NCBI GenBank assembly: GCA_964007475.1
Contig: OZ023274.1
Coordinates: 25,000,286-25,064,285 of the forward strand
Direction of reading: 5' to 3'
Source of the DNA: Hybos culiciformis
Taxonomy: Eukaryota > Arthropoda > Insecta > Diptera > Hybotidae
DNA length: 64,000 nt
Shown here: positions 25,613 to 36,475 of the stretch, piece by piece
Layout of the letters: each line of letters starts with the position of its first letter
Numbering within the stretch: the first letter of the stretch is position 1
Made by a program: the position numbers and the translations under genes
Notes under the pieces: generated by a model
Seen by the model: only the letters and a program-made list of their open reading frames with translations
Database searches by the model: none
What the model was told of the DNA's origin: nothing

Positions 25613-27049
25613 TAAGTCTGAAGGTGCCAGGTTCGAACCCAATTATGATTTGTTTTTTTTTTAATATTTGAAAAATGATGACGGACGATTCTCAGAAAAA
25701 TGATGACGATTCTCAGAAAAATTCTATATGAAAATGGATTTTTACCCTCTACCAAATTTCTTCCACCGCCGCTAAAGAAGTATAAACTTCAAAAATAAAT
25801 TAACTTTCCCCAACTGTTTAGTTCCTGACAAAGTGCTTTTTCTACCTACTCGAGATGGGGCTCAGGTTCTTTTAATAACCATTAAATGATCCATCTAAAA
25901 CAGATAGTACTGATGTCCTTCTGCATGAAGTTGTGCGAATTACATGGTAAGTTTTTCGCGCTCAATATTAATTAAACAGCCTGATGTGAAGGCGAAAACC
26001 CAAAATTGTACTAAGAACAATATTTTAGTTAAATCTTCCAGGCTGTATAGGTTTAAACATGAATGCCCTTATTCCAATTATATCCATAATTTCAACGTAA
26101 GCACAATTTATTTATGTACCTTACTTATGTACAAAAAATGAACACTATAAAAAAATCAATAAATTTTTAATTCTTTCAAATTGTGATTCAAATTTCTATT
26201 TTTTTTTTTTTTTTATTGAAATTTAAAGCAACAAATTATATTTATTAATTATTAATGATGGATTGAAATGCGCGTGTCAAAAAAAAAATCGGCAAATGAC
26301 CGGTTAATTTTTATGTATTTTTTTTTTTTTTTTGTGCTTTCCTGCAACTGTAAATCATAGAAAAATCATTATTTTTGATAAATAAATAAACAAAATAAAA
26401 AAAAAATGTATTACATACATAGTAGGTAATTTCATTTAGGGACAATTTTAATAGAACTTCGAATAACAATGTCCTTTTAATTAAATTACATGAAAATATA
26501 TAAAAATAATGCAAAAGTGCTGTTTTTTTAATGTGAAATAATTATAAAATCAATAAAAAAATAAATTTTTTATGATTGAGGTAAATTCGAAATTTAAAAT
26601 ATAATTTTTCTTTATGAATAAACATGCATACGAATTGCAATGTTTTACGATTTATTTTAACCGCGTAAAAAAAATCTCACGTTTATACGGCACTAACAAG
26701 TTATAAGCCAGATTTTCAACGATTCGCGGCCAAGATACAAACACTAAAACAACAGCATCTACTAGGAAAGAATAAAAATTTTCTATAAGTACTTTTAATG
26801 TATATAAATGTATTTTTTTAAATAAATTATGAATGAAAATAAAGATAAATAAAAATTACAATAAAGACAGTTTACATATTTAAAACATTTTCTAATTGCG
26901 GCTCTCGACAATTCTGATTTTTGTAATTTCGGCTCATGTCGTTATAAAGTTTGGCCACCCCTGTTCTATAATGTCGCAATTCTGATAATAATTTCAATTT
27001 CCGAAAAGAAATGTTATATAATTTCCAAAAATTATCTATTAAACACTGA
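25613..27049. other. Intergenic; possible tRNA-like B-box relic and truncated hAT end
   Basis: gccaggttcgaaccc at 25626-25640 matches an RNA polymerase III B-box, but no A-box or cloverleaf could be assembled. It may be a SINE or tRNA relic. Near 26952-26967, gtttggccacccctg looks like the right end of a CAGGGGTGGCC-type hAT element whose left end is not present. Otherwise nothing is seen. Confidence 0.35.
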
Positions 27050-27375
27050 AAACAAAACTAAAAATTAATTTTCATCCGGCAGTATATTAAAAGTCTTCCT
27101 TATTAATTAAACAATGTAATAATAAATCTTCGAAAATTGTATAGAAAATGAATTGTTGTATAAAAGTTGGTAAAATTATAGTTTTTCTTGTTTTTTGTAG
27201 CAAAGAATAAATAACAAATAATATTATCTTTTTATAAAAAAATAATTTCTGAAATTTTGTGAGGCAATTGTTATAAAACCATATGAACTGATTTCGTTTT
27301 GAGCAAGATGTACACGAAACGTAGCTACCGCAGCTATCTGTTTTTTTTCAGTGCATAATAATAATCACAATCGCT
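27050..27375. repeat. Copy of the inverted-repeat element family (left half and centre)
   Basis: Contains aaaatgaattgttgtataaa, ttctgaaattttgtgaggca and the central ccgcagctatctgtttttttt, then cagtgcataat. This centre corresponds to the site into which the 1044-2602 hAT element inserted. Confidence 0.5.
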
Positions 27376-27495
27376 TAATTTGACATTGCTCCAAAAAAAA
27401 AATAATTTATATTTTTATGTTTTACATTAATATCAAAAATATTTTTATCTTACCAACTTTTTTTTTTAAAACAAACAAATTTTACAAACAAACAA

Positions 27496-27503
27496 TATAA
27501 AAG
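27496..27503 (+). promoter_or_regulatory. TATA box of the chitin-binding-like gene
   Basis: TATAAAAG lies about 90 bases before the chosen ATG. Initiation would be expected around 27525-27535 (in ggtagtttgtg), giving a 5' leader of roughly 55 bases. This is a motif match and spacing inference only. Confidence 0.5.
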
Positions 27504-27586
27504 CTTAATTAAAAATGATAATTAGGTAGTTTGTGTGCAAAAATCATAGAGCAAAATGGTCCTATATCTATAAAAATTTAAATAAA

Positions 27587-29964
27587 ATGTTCAAATCAAA
27601 TTATTTATTTTTTACGTATTTTTTATTTTTTATTATTAAAATTCAATTTTCGAAGCAATGTGATTATTGTGATGGAAGTAATGCAATATCAACTTGTGTC
27701 ACAAAATCAAGTTACAGATTATGCAAACTATCAGGTTATTATCTAGAGAAGGATCAAAAAATGGACTTTTAATAGAAATACAAGTAAACTATTTGTTAAT
27801 CGGTTCTTTAATCAAATCCTAACCTAATGAAGGACTTTGGTGAACTATTTAAATAGAAATAAATAAAATGATTTGGGCTTGTTTGTCAATTCAATTACCT
27901 AGCTGATGAGGCATAAATATAGTTCTTGCAAAATTTCGTAGATCTTAATTAAAAAAAAAAAAATATTTCAGTGAATGTCATATTTAAATGTCCACCCAAT
28001 TGGATCTGTGTTAATAATGCCACAGCAACAAATCCTTGTGTACCTGATGCAATTCCAAATAGCACCCCAACTTGTGGACATTGTGGAATTTATAATTTTG
28101 CGTAAGTAAGTGACAATTCACCTTTCTCATTGTAATCGCACATTATCCTACAAATTAAAGGCTTTTACAATTTGAGCACTAAATCCTCAAAGAATATAAT
28201 GAAAAAATCATTTCAGATGTTTGAATCGTAACACAATCGCATTGTGTGATCCAAATACCAATACTATTACCCAAACAAGAGTAGAATGCCCATTACAAAC
28301 TAGGTGTGATGTTCTTAGTCCAAATTTTTGTGTAACTATTGTACGTGGTAGTACAATGAAGCCAACAACAATTGCTGTTATTCCAGATCAAACAACAAAT
28401 CCGAATGGTTTTTGTCAATTCTATCCAGTGGGAAGATATGGTAATCCATTGGATTTAACTTGTAAACAGTAAGCATTTGTAGATTTTATATCTTTCTTCT
28501 TATATATGTATATAAAATTTTTGTGTTTTTCTCATGGTTTTTGTGTTAGTCCTCAAACTCCTCCGAAACGGCTGGACTGATTTTTATGAAATTTTGTGTG
28601 TGTATTCAGTATATTCAGTGGGGATCGGTTGTTAACTATTTTTCATATCCCTAAGTGAAGGGGGAGGGGCATCCGGGAGAGGCAGACGGCAGGGCAGACA
28701 AGAAGGGGCAGGCGAAAGTGGCAGGCGGTAGGGATAGTGGAGCACCCGGGTCAGCTACTAATATATAATATACCATTTGAATTAAAGTAAAAATATTTTT
28801 CATTTTTATCTATACCGTTGGTTTCATTTCCGTAACCGTAACCGAATCCAAATTTAGTAAAAACGAAAAACCGTAACTGAAACCGGAACGTATTTTTTTT
28901 TGTTTATTTTTGTTCTTTTAGTTTTTTACAAAAAAAAAATTGTGCTTGCATTTAAACATTTTTTTACATCCAAGAAAAATGTTAAACGTACTTTTGTAAT
29001 ATTTTAGAATCCGAAAAGCGAAATTACGTAATGTTTACATATGTATAGTGTTTTAGTGTGAGCTTAACTAAATTTAGATAAATTTAGATTTAGAAAGTTG
29101 TTGTGCCGCTAGGATTTTGTTTTTCTTTGGAATGTGTAAGGAGTACAAAATGGATTGTTTCCTAAAAGTTAGAAAACTTTGCATGGAAAATTTTGAAGGA
29201 CAAATTACTATTTCAAATTCCCCCTTTTACATATTTGTAGATATTACAAAATTATGTAATGTATGTATTTTGTATACTTATCAGTCCACGAAAATCTTTA
29301 TGATGACATAAAGGCAATTTATTTTATGTCGCTTTAGATTAAGTTTTCCTACTGCATTTTTGTCAGATTTTAGAAAATATTGAAAAATAATAGTGTAACC
29401 GTAACCGTAACCGTAACCGTAACCGTAACCGTAACCGAAACCGTAACAGTAAAATACTAAACCGAAATGTAACCGGAACACAAAAAAATAAAAGGAACCA
29501 AACCAAAATCGAACCGAAATAAATATCGGTTCAACTCTTCATTGGTAGGATAGATTTCGACTAAAAGATTATAAAAAATGGTAAAGCCCAAGGACTCGGA
29601 ATAGGGTTGCGATTTCGATAAAAATTGATATATTTGTGTATATGAATTGTATTGGTATAATGATATTGAAGGCCTGAAGGAACTCTAAAAAGCCCCTGAT
29701 TGTGACTGAGGTATCTTAATACTAGTGTATCCTAAATCGAAATGCTTAAAACGGACCTCATGTACTTCATTTATACTGTTCTATATTTTTTTTAAATAAT
29801 TTCGATCAAAATTAATTTTCTTTTTATTTAATTTATTTTTTAGATATACTTATTGCTTTTTTAATAATGGGGCTATGCATGGATCAAATTATAAGTGTCC
29901 CGGGAGTACTTTTTACGATTGCCGATTTGGGATTTGTACTTTAACTTGTAATCAGATATGTTAA
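27587..29964 (+). CDS. Secreted Cys-rich protein with chitin-binding (peritrophin)-like domains
   Basis: Four exons: 27587-27734, 27972-28101, 28217-28468 and 29844-29964, all with GT-AG introns and matching phases (1, 2, 2). They give 216 residues. The ATG at 27587 starts a clear signal peptide (MFKSNYLFFTYFLFFII...). The mature protein has repeated Cys-rich blocks: CDYC...C...C...FKCPPNWIC, then CGHCG...CLNRNTIALCDP...CPLQTRC, then a linker with TTIAVIP and a last block FCQFYPVGRYGNP, TCKQYTYC, YKCPGSTFYDC. The last block follows the chitin-binding type-2 pattern (Cys, aromatic, C-P). Such proteins bind chitin in the peritrophic matrix or cuticle; that role is inferred here. The 1.4-kb last intron holds transposon remnants; the others are short. 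A TATA box lies upstream. Confidence 0.82.
28520..28765 (+). mobile_element. Helitron-like fragment in intron 3
   Basis: The segment starting near gttagtcctcaaactcctcc, then gaaacggctggactgatttt, is typical of insect Helitron 5' regions. The end agcacccgggtcagctac resembles the usual Helitron 3' terminus CAGCTAGT with a change. It is G-rich (agggggagggg, gcaggcgaaagtggcaggcg) compared with the surroundings. Non-autonomous or truncated. Confidence 0.5.
28800..29550. mobile_element. Degenerate element with (CCGTAA)n tract in intron 3
   Basis: The ends are rich in aaccgtaaccg/ccggaac motifs like hAT MITE family 1, and the right end atatcggttcaactct resembles an altered family-1 terminus. A hexamer tract, about nine units of gtaacc, occupies roughly 29395-29450. 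A diverged relative of family 1 is likely, but no target duplication was found. Confidence 0.45.
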
Positions 29965-30069
29965 GAAAAACATTATAAGTCGGAAAATATAAGTAGTAGG
30001 CAAAATGTTCGCATTATTAAATTTTTTTTTGGACATTCACTATAAATAAATAAACGGATCACGATCATA
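29965..30069. other. 3' flank of the chitin-binding-like gene
   Basis: Contains aataaa at 30047-30052 (within ctataaataaataaacgg), a candidate polyadenylation signal about 85 bases after the stop. Confidence 0.4.
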
Positions 30070-30995
30070 ATCAAAAACAAAAAAATTCTAATGCATCAAA
30101 ATCCAAATTTGGAGTAAAATCCAAATGTTCAAAATCCAAATGTTCAAAACACAAATGTTCAAAATTTTCAATATCCAAATGTTTAAGATCCAAATCAATA
30201 TAAATCCTAATAGATGAAAATACAATTGTATCAATTAAATATGGTAAAAGATTTATAACCAGGTATTTATTAAAAAAAATTTTGCTAAAGGCCAGTTTTC
30301 ACGATCCAAGTACACTTTGTCCAAGTTTCTTTGATTTACTTTGAAGTTACTTTGATAAAAAGAAAAAATTTGTTCATGTTTTTGAAATTTTTAAATTAAA
30401 TTCTGCTTTTTTGAAATCCCACAAAACTGATTCAGCTTTATACAATTCCATGAACTGGACGTTTTAAATAGTTAAAACAAATTTTAAATAATTAAAAAAA
30501 TTTTGACAATTTTATTATTTATTATTATTATTTTTTTTACAAATACACTACTTTGATCAAAGTAAGTAGAGCAGTGTCCAACTCAACTTTGATGCGGCTA
30601 CTTTGTCCAAGTTGACTTTGACACCCTGTTTACACTATCAAAAAAGCGTTCAAGTCGACTTGGACAAAGTGTACTTGGATCGTGAAAACCGGCCTTAACT
30701 GACCGGCCTTAATTGAAGCTTTTATATTGTTTAATTGATTTTGCATTGTTTAGTTGTCAGTTTATAAATTTTGTTAATTATAATTACATAATGTCCTTTA
30801 TTCTAAAGAAAAAGAATATTAATCTAACTAAAATCAAAATCTAAACTTGGTGATTGAATTTTGACTTATTTGGATTTTGAACATTTCCATTTTGTACGTT
30901 TAGACTGTAAACATTTAGCATTTGAACATTTGGAATTGGATTATTATTTATTTGGATTATTAGCTTTGGATTTTGAAAGTTGGATTATGTAGCAA
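30070..30995. repeat. Palindromic element with mirrored short-repeat arrays and a nested MITE
   Basis: The left array (30095-30200) repeats atccaaatgttcaaa. The right array (30835-30990) contains inverse copies (gaacatttgg, ttggattttgaa). Between them, at about 30290-30694, is a separate element with long inverted ends: GGCCAGTTTTCACGATCCAA on the left and, inverted, GGCCGGTTTTCACGATCCAA on the right. The right flank is TTAA and the left flank TAAA, which would fit a decayed TTAA duplication (piggyBac-like). This assignment is tentative. Confidence 0.6.
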
Positions 30996-31194
30996 AGCCA
31001 TAATAAAAAGAATTTATGAATTTTTAAAACGAAAAAAAAAAATACGAATATGTATATGTTAAATAAAAATTAAATGATGAATATTTATGTAATAATACTA
31101 CTGTTCTTACATAAAGGAACTCTCAATAAGGATTTTTTTACTTTAATACCATTTAAATAAAATAAATATTTTAATTGAAATATGTTTGTAAAAG

Positions 31195-31545
31195 GTCTAA
31201 TTTAAAATTATATTAGACCCGACCACGTTTGCAGGCATTGATTCTTTTAACAAAATATTCAATTACATTTCAATTTGAATTTCTTGTTCAATATTGGTTT
31301 TAAGTTCATCAATTCTTATTAGAAATTAGATTGTTCAATATATATCTTTCACGTAACCCCACAATAAAAGTCCAGTGGTGTTAGTTAGATCAAAAGATTT
31401 TTGTGGCCAATTGACATCACCAAAACCATAAGAAATTAGTTATCATGTTTCTGTAGAACACTTTATTCACTGAAAGTAATTGTGCTCTTTTTAGTAAAGA
31501 AATGTAAAAAAACCGTTATCACATCTCTCATTGCTTACAAATAGA
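31195..31545 (-). pseudogene. Decayed IS630/mariner-superfamily transposase remnant
   Basis: On the minus strand, in shifting frames, peptide pieces fall in the order expected of an IS630/Tc1/mariner-type transposase: TKKSTITFSE, then FYRNMITNFLW, then GDVNWPQKSFDLTNTTGLLL, WGYVKDIY and FVKRINACKRGRV. The DLT...LLWGYVKD block corresponds to the usual DLTPLDFFLWGYVKD region. The stretch between NFLW and GDVNWP, which normally carries the QDGA catalytic Asp block, is missing. Stops and frameshifts make it a dead relic. Confidence 0.65.
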
Positions 31546-33280
31546 ACCATATTGAAAAAAAAAGTTATTATTACCGTTAAGATGTATATTTTTTGTAGAT
31601 TTACTTTAATTTAGTATTACGCCAGTTAAAGTTTTTTCTCCGTATTACAGTACTAGAATTAGAAGAACTTAAACAACTAGGTCCACATCTGAACATCAAA
31701 TTCTTGCTATTTGAACGAATTATAAGTAACAAGTTCCTTTTTCCACATAAGGTGCGGTTCAGAAACACAGAAAAAATTGTATCTAATTAAATGCAAATAA
31801 GACAAAATAAATTATATAGGGTACAAACAAATATGTAATATGGTAATATCCTCATAACCAATTAACAAAACATAAATTTTTAATTAATAATAGAAAAAAA
31901 ATTCAATAAAATAAACAAAAATCTATGTAATTTTTTTGCTCATATGGAATATTTACATGTACATGTAAGTAGGTATGTATTTTGTTTATTTTAATAATCC
32001 CAAAACATTATTTATTATGAAATTTTGTTTCTTTTTGCCCTTAATATTGAACAAATATATTATTTTTTTTAATAATAATAATAAAATATATATATATGGT
32101 GAACATTATTCAAGGCGACCATGACATCATACTTAGGAATTTTTATGGTACATTTTTATTAATTTATATTTTTTTAGTAGTAGCTTTATTTTCAGAACCT
32201 TTAAATTACAAACTTAAACACTTAAACAATAGGTTTAAGAAAAAAAATTAAACATAATTATTAACGAGCAAGAACTATAGTAACTATAAATAACTTAAAA
32301 AAGTGCCATTCACTCAAATTCAAGAACAAAAAGCGTTTCGAACTTATAACGCTTAAAAAAAACTTATACAACATTTTAAAATAAATATAGTATTTATTAT
32401 CTGTTCAGGATATTATCGTTTTTTTTTTTAAATAATTTAAAATCGAGGAATATAAGAAAAAATTATGTTTTTAGACACAGAACTAGGATTAAAAAGAATT
32501 TTGTTTAGAAAAAATGTACTCTTATTTAGAATATAGAACGTATGGTCACCATTCTATATATGTACAATATATATATATGATACATAATAAAAATCTTATG
32601 TTAGACATGAAAATCTATATGGCTACATTTTTATATAATGTATGTACATATGTACACATCTTAAGATAAACCCACAATATTTATATACTTATACTTCAAC
32701 ATAATATAAATACATATATATACAATTATACATTACATATATATTATATCAAAGTAAATTCTAAATATTAAATACCACGATAAGATACTTATTATTATTC
32801 TTAAACACGTGTGCCATAATCCATTATATATATATATCATCTCACTCTTTTAAGAAAAATCTGATTAAGAAAAAAAAAACCAGTTCAAGAAAAATCATTT
32901 AATAAACATTATATACGTTTAAAACATGACATATCGACGTAAAACGTATATTCGAACGTATGTCCTTTTTTGTAGTTTTCTAATATTTAACTAGAAATAT
33001 GGATAGCTATTTTTTTTTCTTCTTTTCTTTTCATTGGAATGATACGATTTCAAAGTTCACTTTCTGGGATGATATTGTTTTCGATTTTAAAGGTTGAACA
33101 TATACTTGCTTAGTGTAACCAATAAATAAACAAATATGTGTCGTCAAGTATGTGGCTAGTAGTAGTGCATTCATTTGTATATGCACGTGCTTTATATTAT
33201 ATTAATTAATTCACTTCCATTAATTACCCACAGCATAGTTTTCACTAGTATTTATAAATATATTTCCACATACGTTTAAC
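31546..33280. other. A+T-rich intergenic sequence
   Basis: Many TATATA tracts (about 32560-32760, 32825-32840). No gene or repeat termini recognised. Confidence 0.45.
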
Positions 33281-33373
33281 TTTGGAGTTGGAGTCGGAGT
33301 AGGAGTCGTACATTAAAAATTTTAGCGGTTGGAGTCGGAGTTGGAACTATTTTTTGACGACTCAACAGCCCTG
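33281..33373. mobile_element. Truncated hAT MITE related to 41672-42174
   Basis: ggagttggagtcggagtagg followed by gacgactcaacagccctg matches the right end of the GTCGGA-rich hAT MITE at 41672-42174. Only the right portion is present, ending at 33373, just outside the Helentron-like element. Confidence 0.6.
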
Positions 33374-33582
33374 AAAAAAACAAAACATTTTTGAAGCGAA
33401 GCTTCTTTACGGAGGTTATTGCATGGGGCGTGAAATGAAAAAAAAAAGGATGTGGTCATGTGGAAGTAAAGTCCAACGGAACGGAAGCAAAAGAAACGGA
33501 AAAAAAAAAAAAAAAATAATAATTAAAAATGCTCTGCAAAAAAAAAAAATTTAAACAAAAAAAAAATGGCGACACTGCCGTT

Positions 33583-33925
33583 TCCTTGAACCACTAAGAA
33601 TGGGCTGAAACTTGGAGGGGGGGGTAGAGGCGGTGCTTAAGCTCCAAAACTGAAATCAGTTCTTGGGGAAAAGGCCCCGTTTCTGGCAGACATTTTTGTA
33701 TGGAAAAATTTTTTTTGTGCCCAATTTGCCCTATTTTTGGGTAGGTGGTAGAGGCGGTTCCTAAAACGTTGAATCCGGGACGGTGTTTGCGGGAAAGCCC
33801 CCATTTCCGAGTTAAGGCCCTTCAAAATTTTCATACTTTACTTCATACTTTTTTTAAACAGAACTTTGACGAGAAATTAATTTTTCAAAAAGTGGAAGGG
33901 GGCGGGGCGGCGGGCGGCATTTTGT
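33583..33925. repeat. Foldback-family segment related to 42207-42676
   Basis: gccgtttccttgaaccacta, then agaatgggctgaaacttgga and ggtagaggcggtgc match the arm of the foldback element at 42207-42676. The right part is diverged or deleted and ends in a GC-rich run ggcggggcggcgggcgg. Confidence 0.65.
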
Positions 33926-34165
33926 GAAATAAATTCACATTTACTTCCGCTTATTCTGGCTGGCGATTTTAATACCAATTTTTCTGAAGAAAAAACGCAA
34001 CCACTTGTGCAATTTTTGTTTGAAAAATTAAATTTAACCATAAATAACAATCCGAGGCAAGCTACTACTAAGTATGGTACAACAATTGACAATTACTTTA
34101 TTCTTAATCAATCTGTCTCTGAAACATTATACATGGAAAGTTTGTTAGGAAAATATTTGTTTTGA
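33923..34165 (+). pseudogene. Endonuclease (AP/EEP-type) fragment of a mobile element
   Basis: The open stretch ending at TGA 34163-34165 reads CEINSHLLPLILAGDFNTNF, then a linker, then NPRQATTKYGTTIDNYFI. The GDFN and TTID (S/T-x-I-D) pieces are the conserved Asp/Asn-containing motifs of exonuclease-endonuclease-phosphatase domains, as found at the C-terminus of Helentron proteins and in non-LTR retrotransposons. The N-terminal catalytic part and the final SDH motif are missing, so it is a relic. Its position near the 3' end of element C fits a Helentron source. Confidence 0.65.
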
Positions 34166-34790
34166 ACTAAAGATACAAATTTTAACATAATAAATTTTTT
34201 TCGGAAAAGAGAATTCGGGCAACTTAAAAAAAAAATTTATACATTCATATTCGGTCAATTTAAATAGAACTTTTTAATAAATTCTTATTTAATTATATTT
34301 ACGAAATTTAATTGATAAATTCGATATTTTTTGATATCTCATTAATTTATTGACAATTTATTTACTTAATTGGATTAATATTATTCTGTTGCGTGAATTC
34401 AATTTAAAAAACGGAAGCCCAAAATCCAAATTTATTGATATTGAAAATACAATGGGATACTATCTAGTTATTAATATTGTATTACATACTTTGGACTTGT
34501 TAAAAAAAATGTAACATAAATATGTAGTTAAAAATTTTGTAAAATCTACTGCGAAAATTAGAGTATTAAAACGAGAAAACATTAGATAAAATAAATTGTG
34601 AATTTTCCAGATATCTCAACAAAACAGAATCACCAACATTTGTCTTTTATTTTAACTACCACAAACCCATTATCTCCATGATAGAATATGATGACTAGTA
34701 TAGTAAATATATTATTTAAATTTTAAAAATTATACTTTCAGGAGTAAGAAGCTTCGCTTCTGTCGGGTGTCCCATGACACCTCATGTGTT

Positions 34791-35384
34791 TTTTCATTTT
34801 TGTGTGATTCAAAAGTTAGTTGAGAAATGAATTACGTCGAATACAAAAGTAAGTAACGATATTGTAAATAATCTTCCAAAAAAAAAGAAGAAAATCTTCT
34901 CATTTTGATGAACATCACATCAAATAAATAAAACAATATTTTGAGTACACGTTATACAACCACTATCTATCTATATACAGATATACATAACACATCAACC
35001 CCTTTTTTAACGTTATCATTGTAAAGAATGAAATTAAAAAAAAACTCTAATTTCTTAAAAGTTAAATTTAAAAAAAAAAAATTAATTTTGCCACATCTCG
35101 TACTCATATAAGATTAAATTTTTTTTACTGTCTGGCATGATTGGTAAATCATGCGAATGGTTTATGGTACAGTTTCATATACGATTTTAGTAAATCACAA
35201 ATTTTAATCAACATCCAAAAATATCTAAATGTCTTAATGAAGGAGAACAACTGAATGCCAAAACAATTTTTGGTTTCTTATAAATTTGGTTTTGTTTTAA
35301 TCCGATTTAATTTAGTAGGAGATACAGTTGGGTTTTAGTCTTACCATATTGACCCCCAAGGGCAACAAGCGAATTTACGGTGAA
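34791..35384. other. A+T-rich intergenic sequence
   Basis: No gene or repeat recognised. Confidence 0.4.
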
Positions 35385-36475
35385 CTGACATAACCGCGAA
35401 TGTCATAACCGCGAAAATTTTTTGTCATAACCGCGAAACTAGAATTTGTATGAGTTTCGCGGTTATAACAAAAATTTTTGTTATAACCGCGAAACTAATT
35501 TTATTTTTGTCATAACCGCGAATTCGCGAATTCGCGGTTATGACAAAAATAAAATTAGTTTCGCGGTTATAACAAAAATTTTTGTTGTAACCGCGAAATG
35601 ATAAAAATCGAATTTTTGTGTTTCGCGGTTATAACAAAAATTTTTGTTATAACCGCGAAACACAAAAATTCGATTTTTGTCATTTCGCGGTTATAACAAA
35701 AATTTTTGTTATAACCGCGAAACACAAAAATTCGATTTTTTTCATTTCGCGGTTATAACAAAAATTTTTGTTATAAGCGCGAAACACAAAAATTCGATTT
35801 TTTTCATTTCGCGGTTATAACAAAAATTTTTGTTATAACCGCGAAACACAAAAATCGAATTTTCGCGGTTATAACAAAAATTTTTGTTATAACCGCAAAA
35901 CACAAAATTTCGATTTTTATCATTTCGCGGTTATAACAAAAATTTTTGTTATAACCGCGAAATGACAAAAATCGAATTTTTGTGCCCCCCCCTCCTGTGT
36001 GCTTACCACACAACATTTTTTTATCGAGGTCTTATTTCATTTTTCAAAATGATCGAGTTTTTGTGTTTCGCGGTTATAACAAAAATTTTTGTTATAACCG
36101 CGAAATGAAAAAAAACGAATTTTTGTGTTTCGCGGTTATAACAAAAATTTTTGTTATAACCGCGAAATGATAAAAATTGATTTTTTGTGTTTCGCGGTTA
36201 TAACAGAAATTTTTGTTATAACCGCGAAACACAAAAATTCGATTTTTGTCATTTCGCGGTTATAACAAAAATTTTTGTTATAACCGCGAAATGATAAAAA
36301 TCGAAATTTTGTGTTTCGCGGTTATAACAAAAAATTTTGTTATAACCGCGAAACGAAATTTTTTAAATTTTTTGCCATATTTTTTCGCGGTTATGACAAA
36401 AAAAAATATAAGACATTTTTCGCGGTTATGACACTTTTATTTTTTATTTCGCGGTTATGTCATGTAGCCGAATTT
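35385..36475. repeat. Array of CG-containing palindromes (period about 62 bp)
   Basis: The half-unit TTTCGCGGTTATAACAAAAA is followed at once by its own reverse complement, giving a roughly 40-bp near-perfect palindrome. This recurs a dozen or more times, separated by 20-22-bp spacers such as cacaaaaattcgatttttgt that are themselves near-palindromic. The array is bracketed by simpler half-units: gacataaccgcgaa near 35388 and, inverted, ttcgcggttatgtca near 36449, so the whole block is an inverted repeat. A short unique spot (ccccccctcctgtgtg, about 35985-36050) breaks it. Open frames on both strands here (for example 35804-36016 and 36246-36431) are shadows of the repeat. Confidence 0.92.

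Larger units (their letters stand above)
33392..34790 (+). mobile_element. Helentron-like element C with endonuclease fragment
   Basis: The 5' end TGAAGCGAAGCTTCTTTACG and the 3' subterminal AAGAAGCTTCGCTTC form a subterminal inverted repeat. A hairpin GGTGTC-ccat-GACACC follows (34766-34781). The layout (5' palindrome, same palindrome near the 3' end, then a hairpin) matches elements at 51138-54070 and 57211-58266, whose core differs (GAAGTTTAACTTC). Helentrons encode Rep/helicase plus an endonuclease, and an endonuclease-like fragment lies inside at 33923-34165. The element is also host to a foldback-related segment at 33583-33925. Confidence 0.55.

Noticed and set aside
25626..25640. tRNA gene suggested by a B-box-like gccaggttcgaaccc
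   Set aside because: No A-box, anticodon arm or acceptor stem could be matched around it; at most a SINE or tRNA relic.
24195..25755. Several 60-110-residue open frames on both strands
   Set aside because: They lie inside the 218-bp tandem array and the translations repeat with the unit.
29395..29450. Telomere-like array
   Set aside because: The unit is gtaacc/ggttac, not the insect TTAGG repeat, and it lies inside a degenerate MITE in an intron.
35385..36475. CRISPR array, because of regularly spaced repeats
   Set aside because: The spacers are themselves repeated and palindromic, no cas genes occur, and the genome is eukaryotic.
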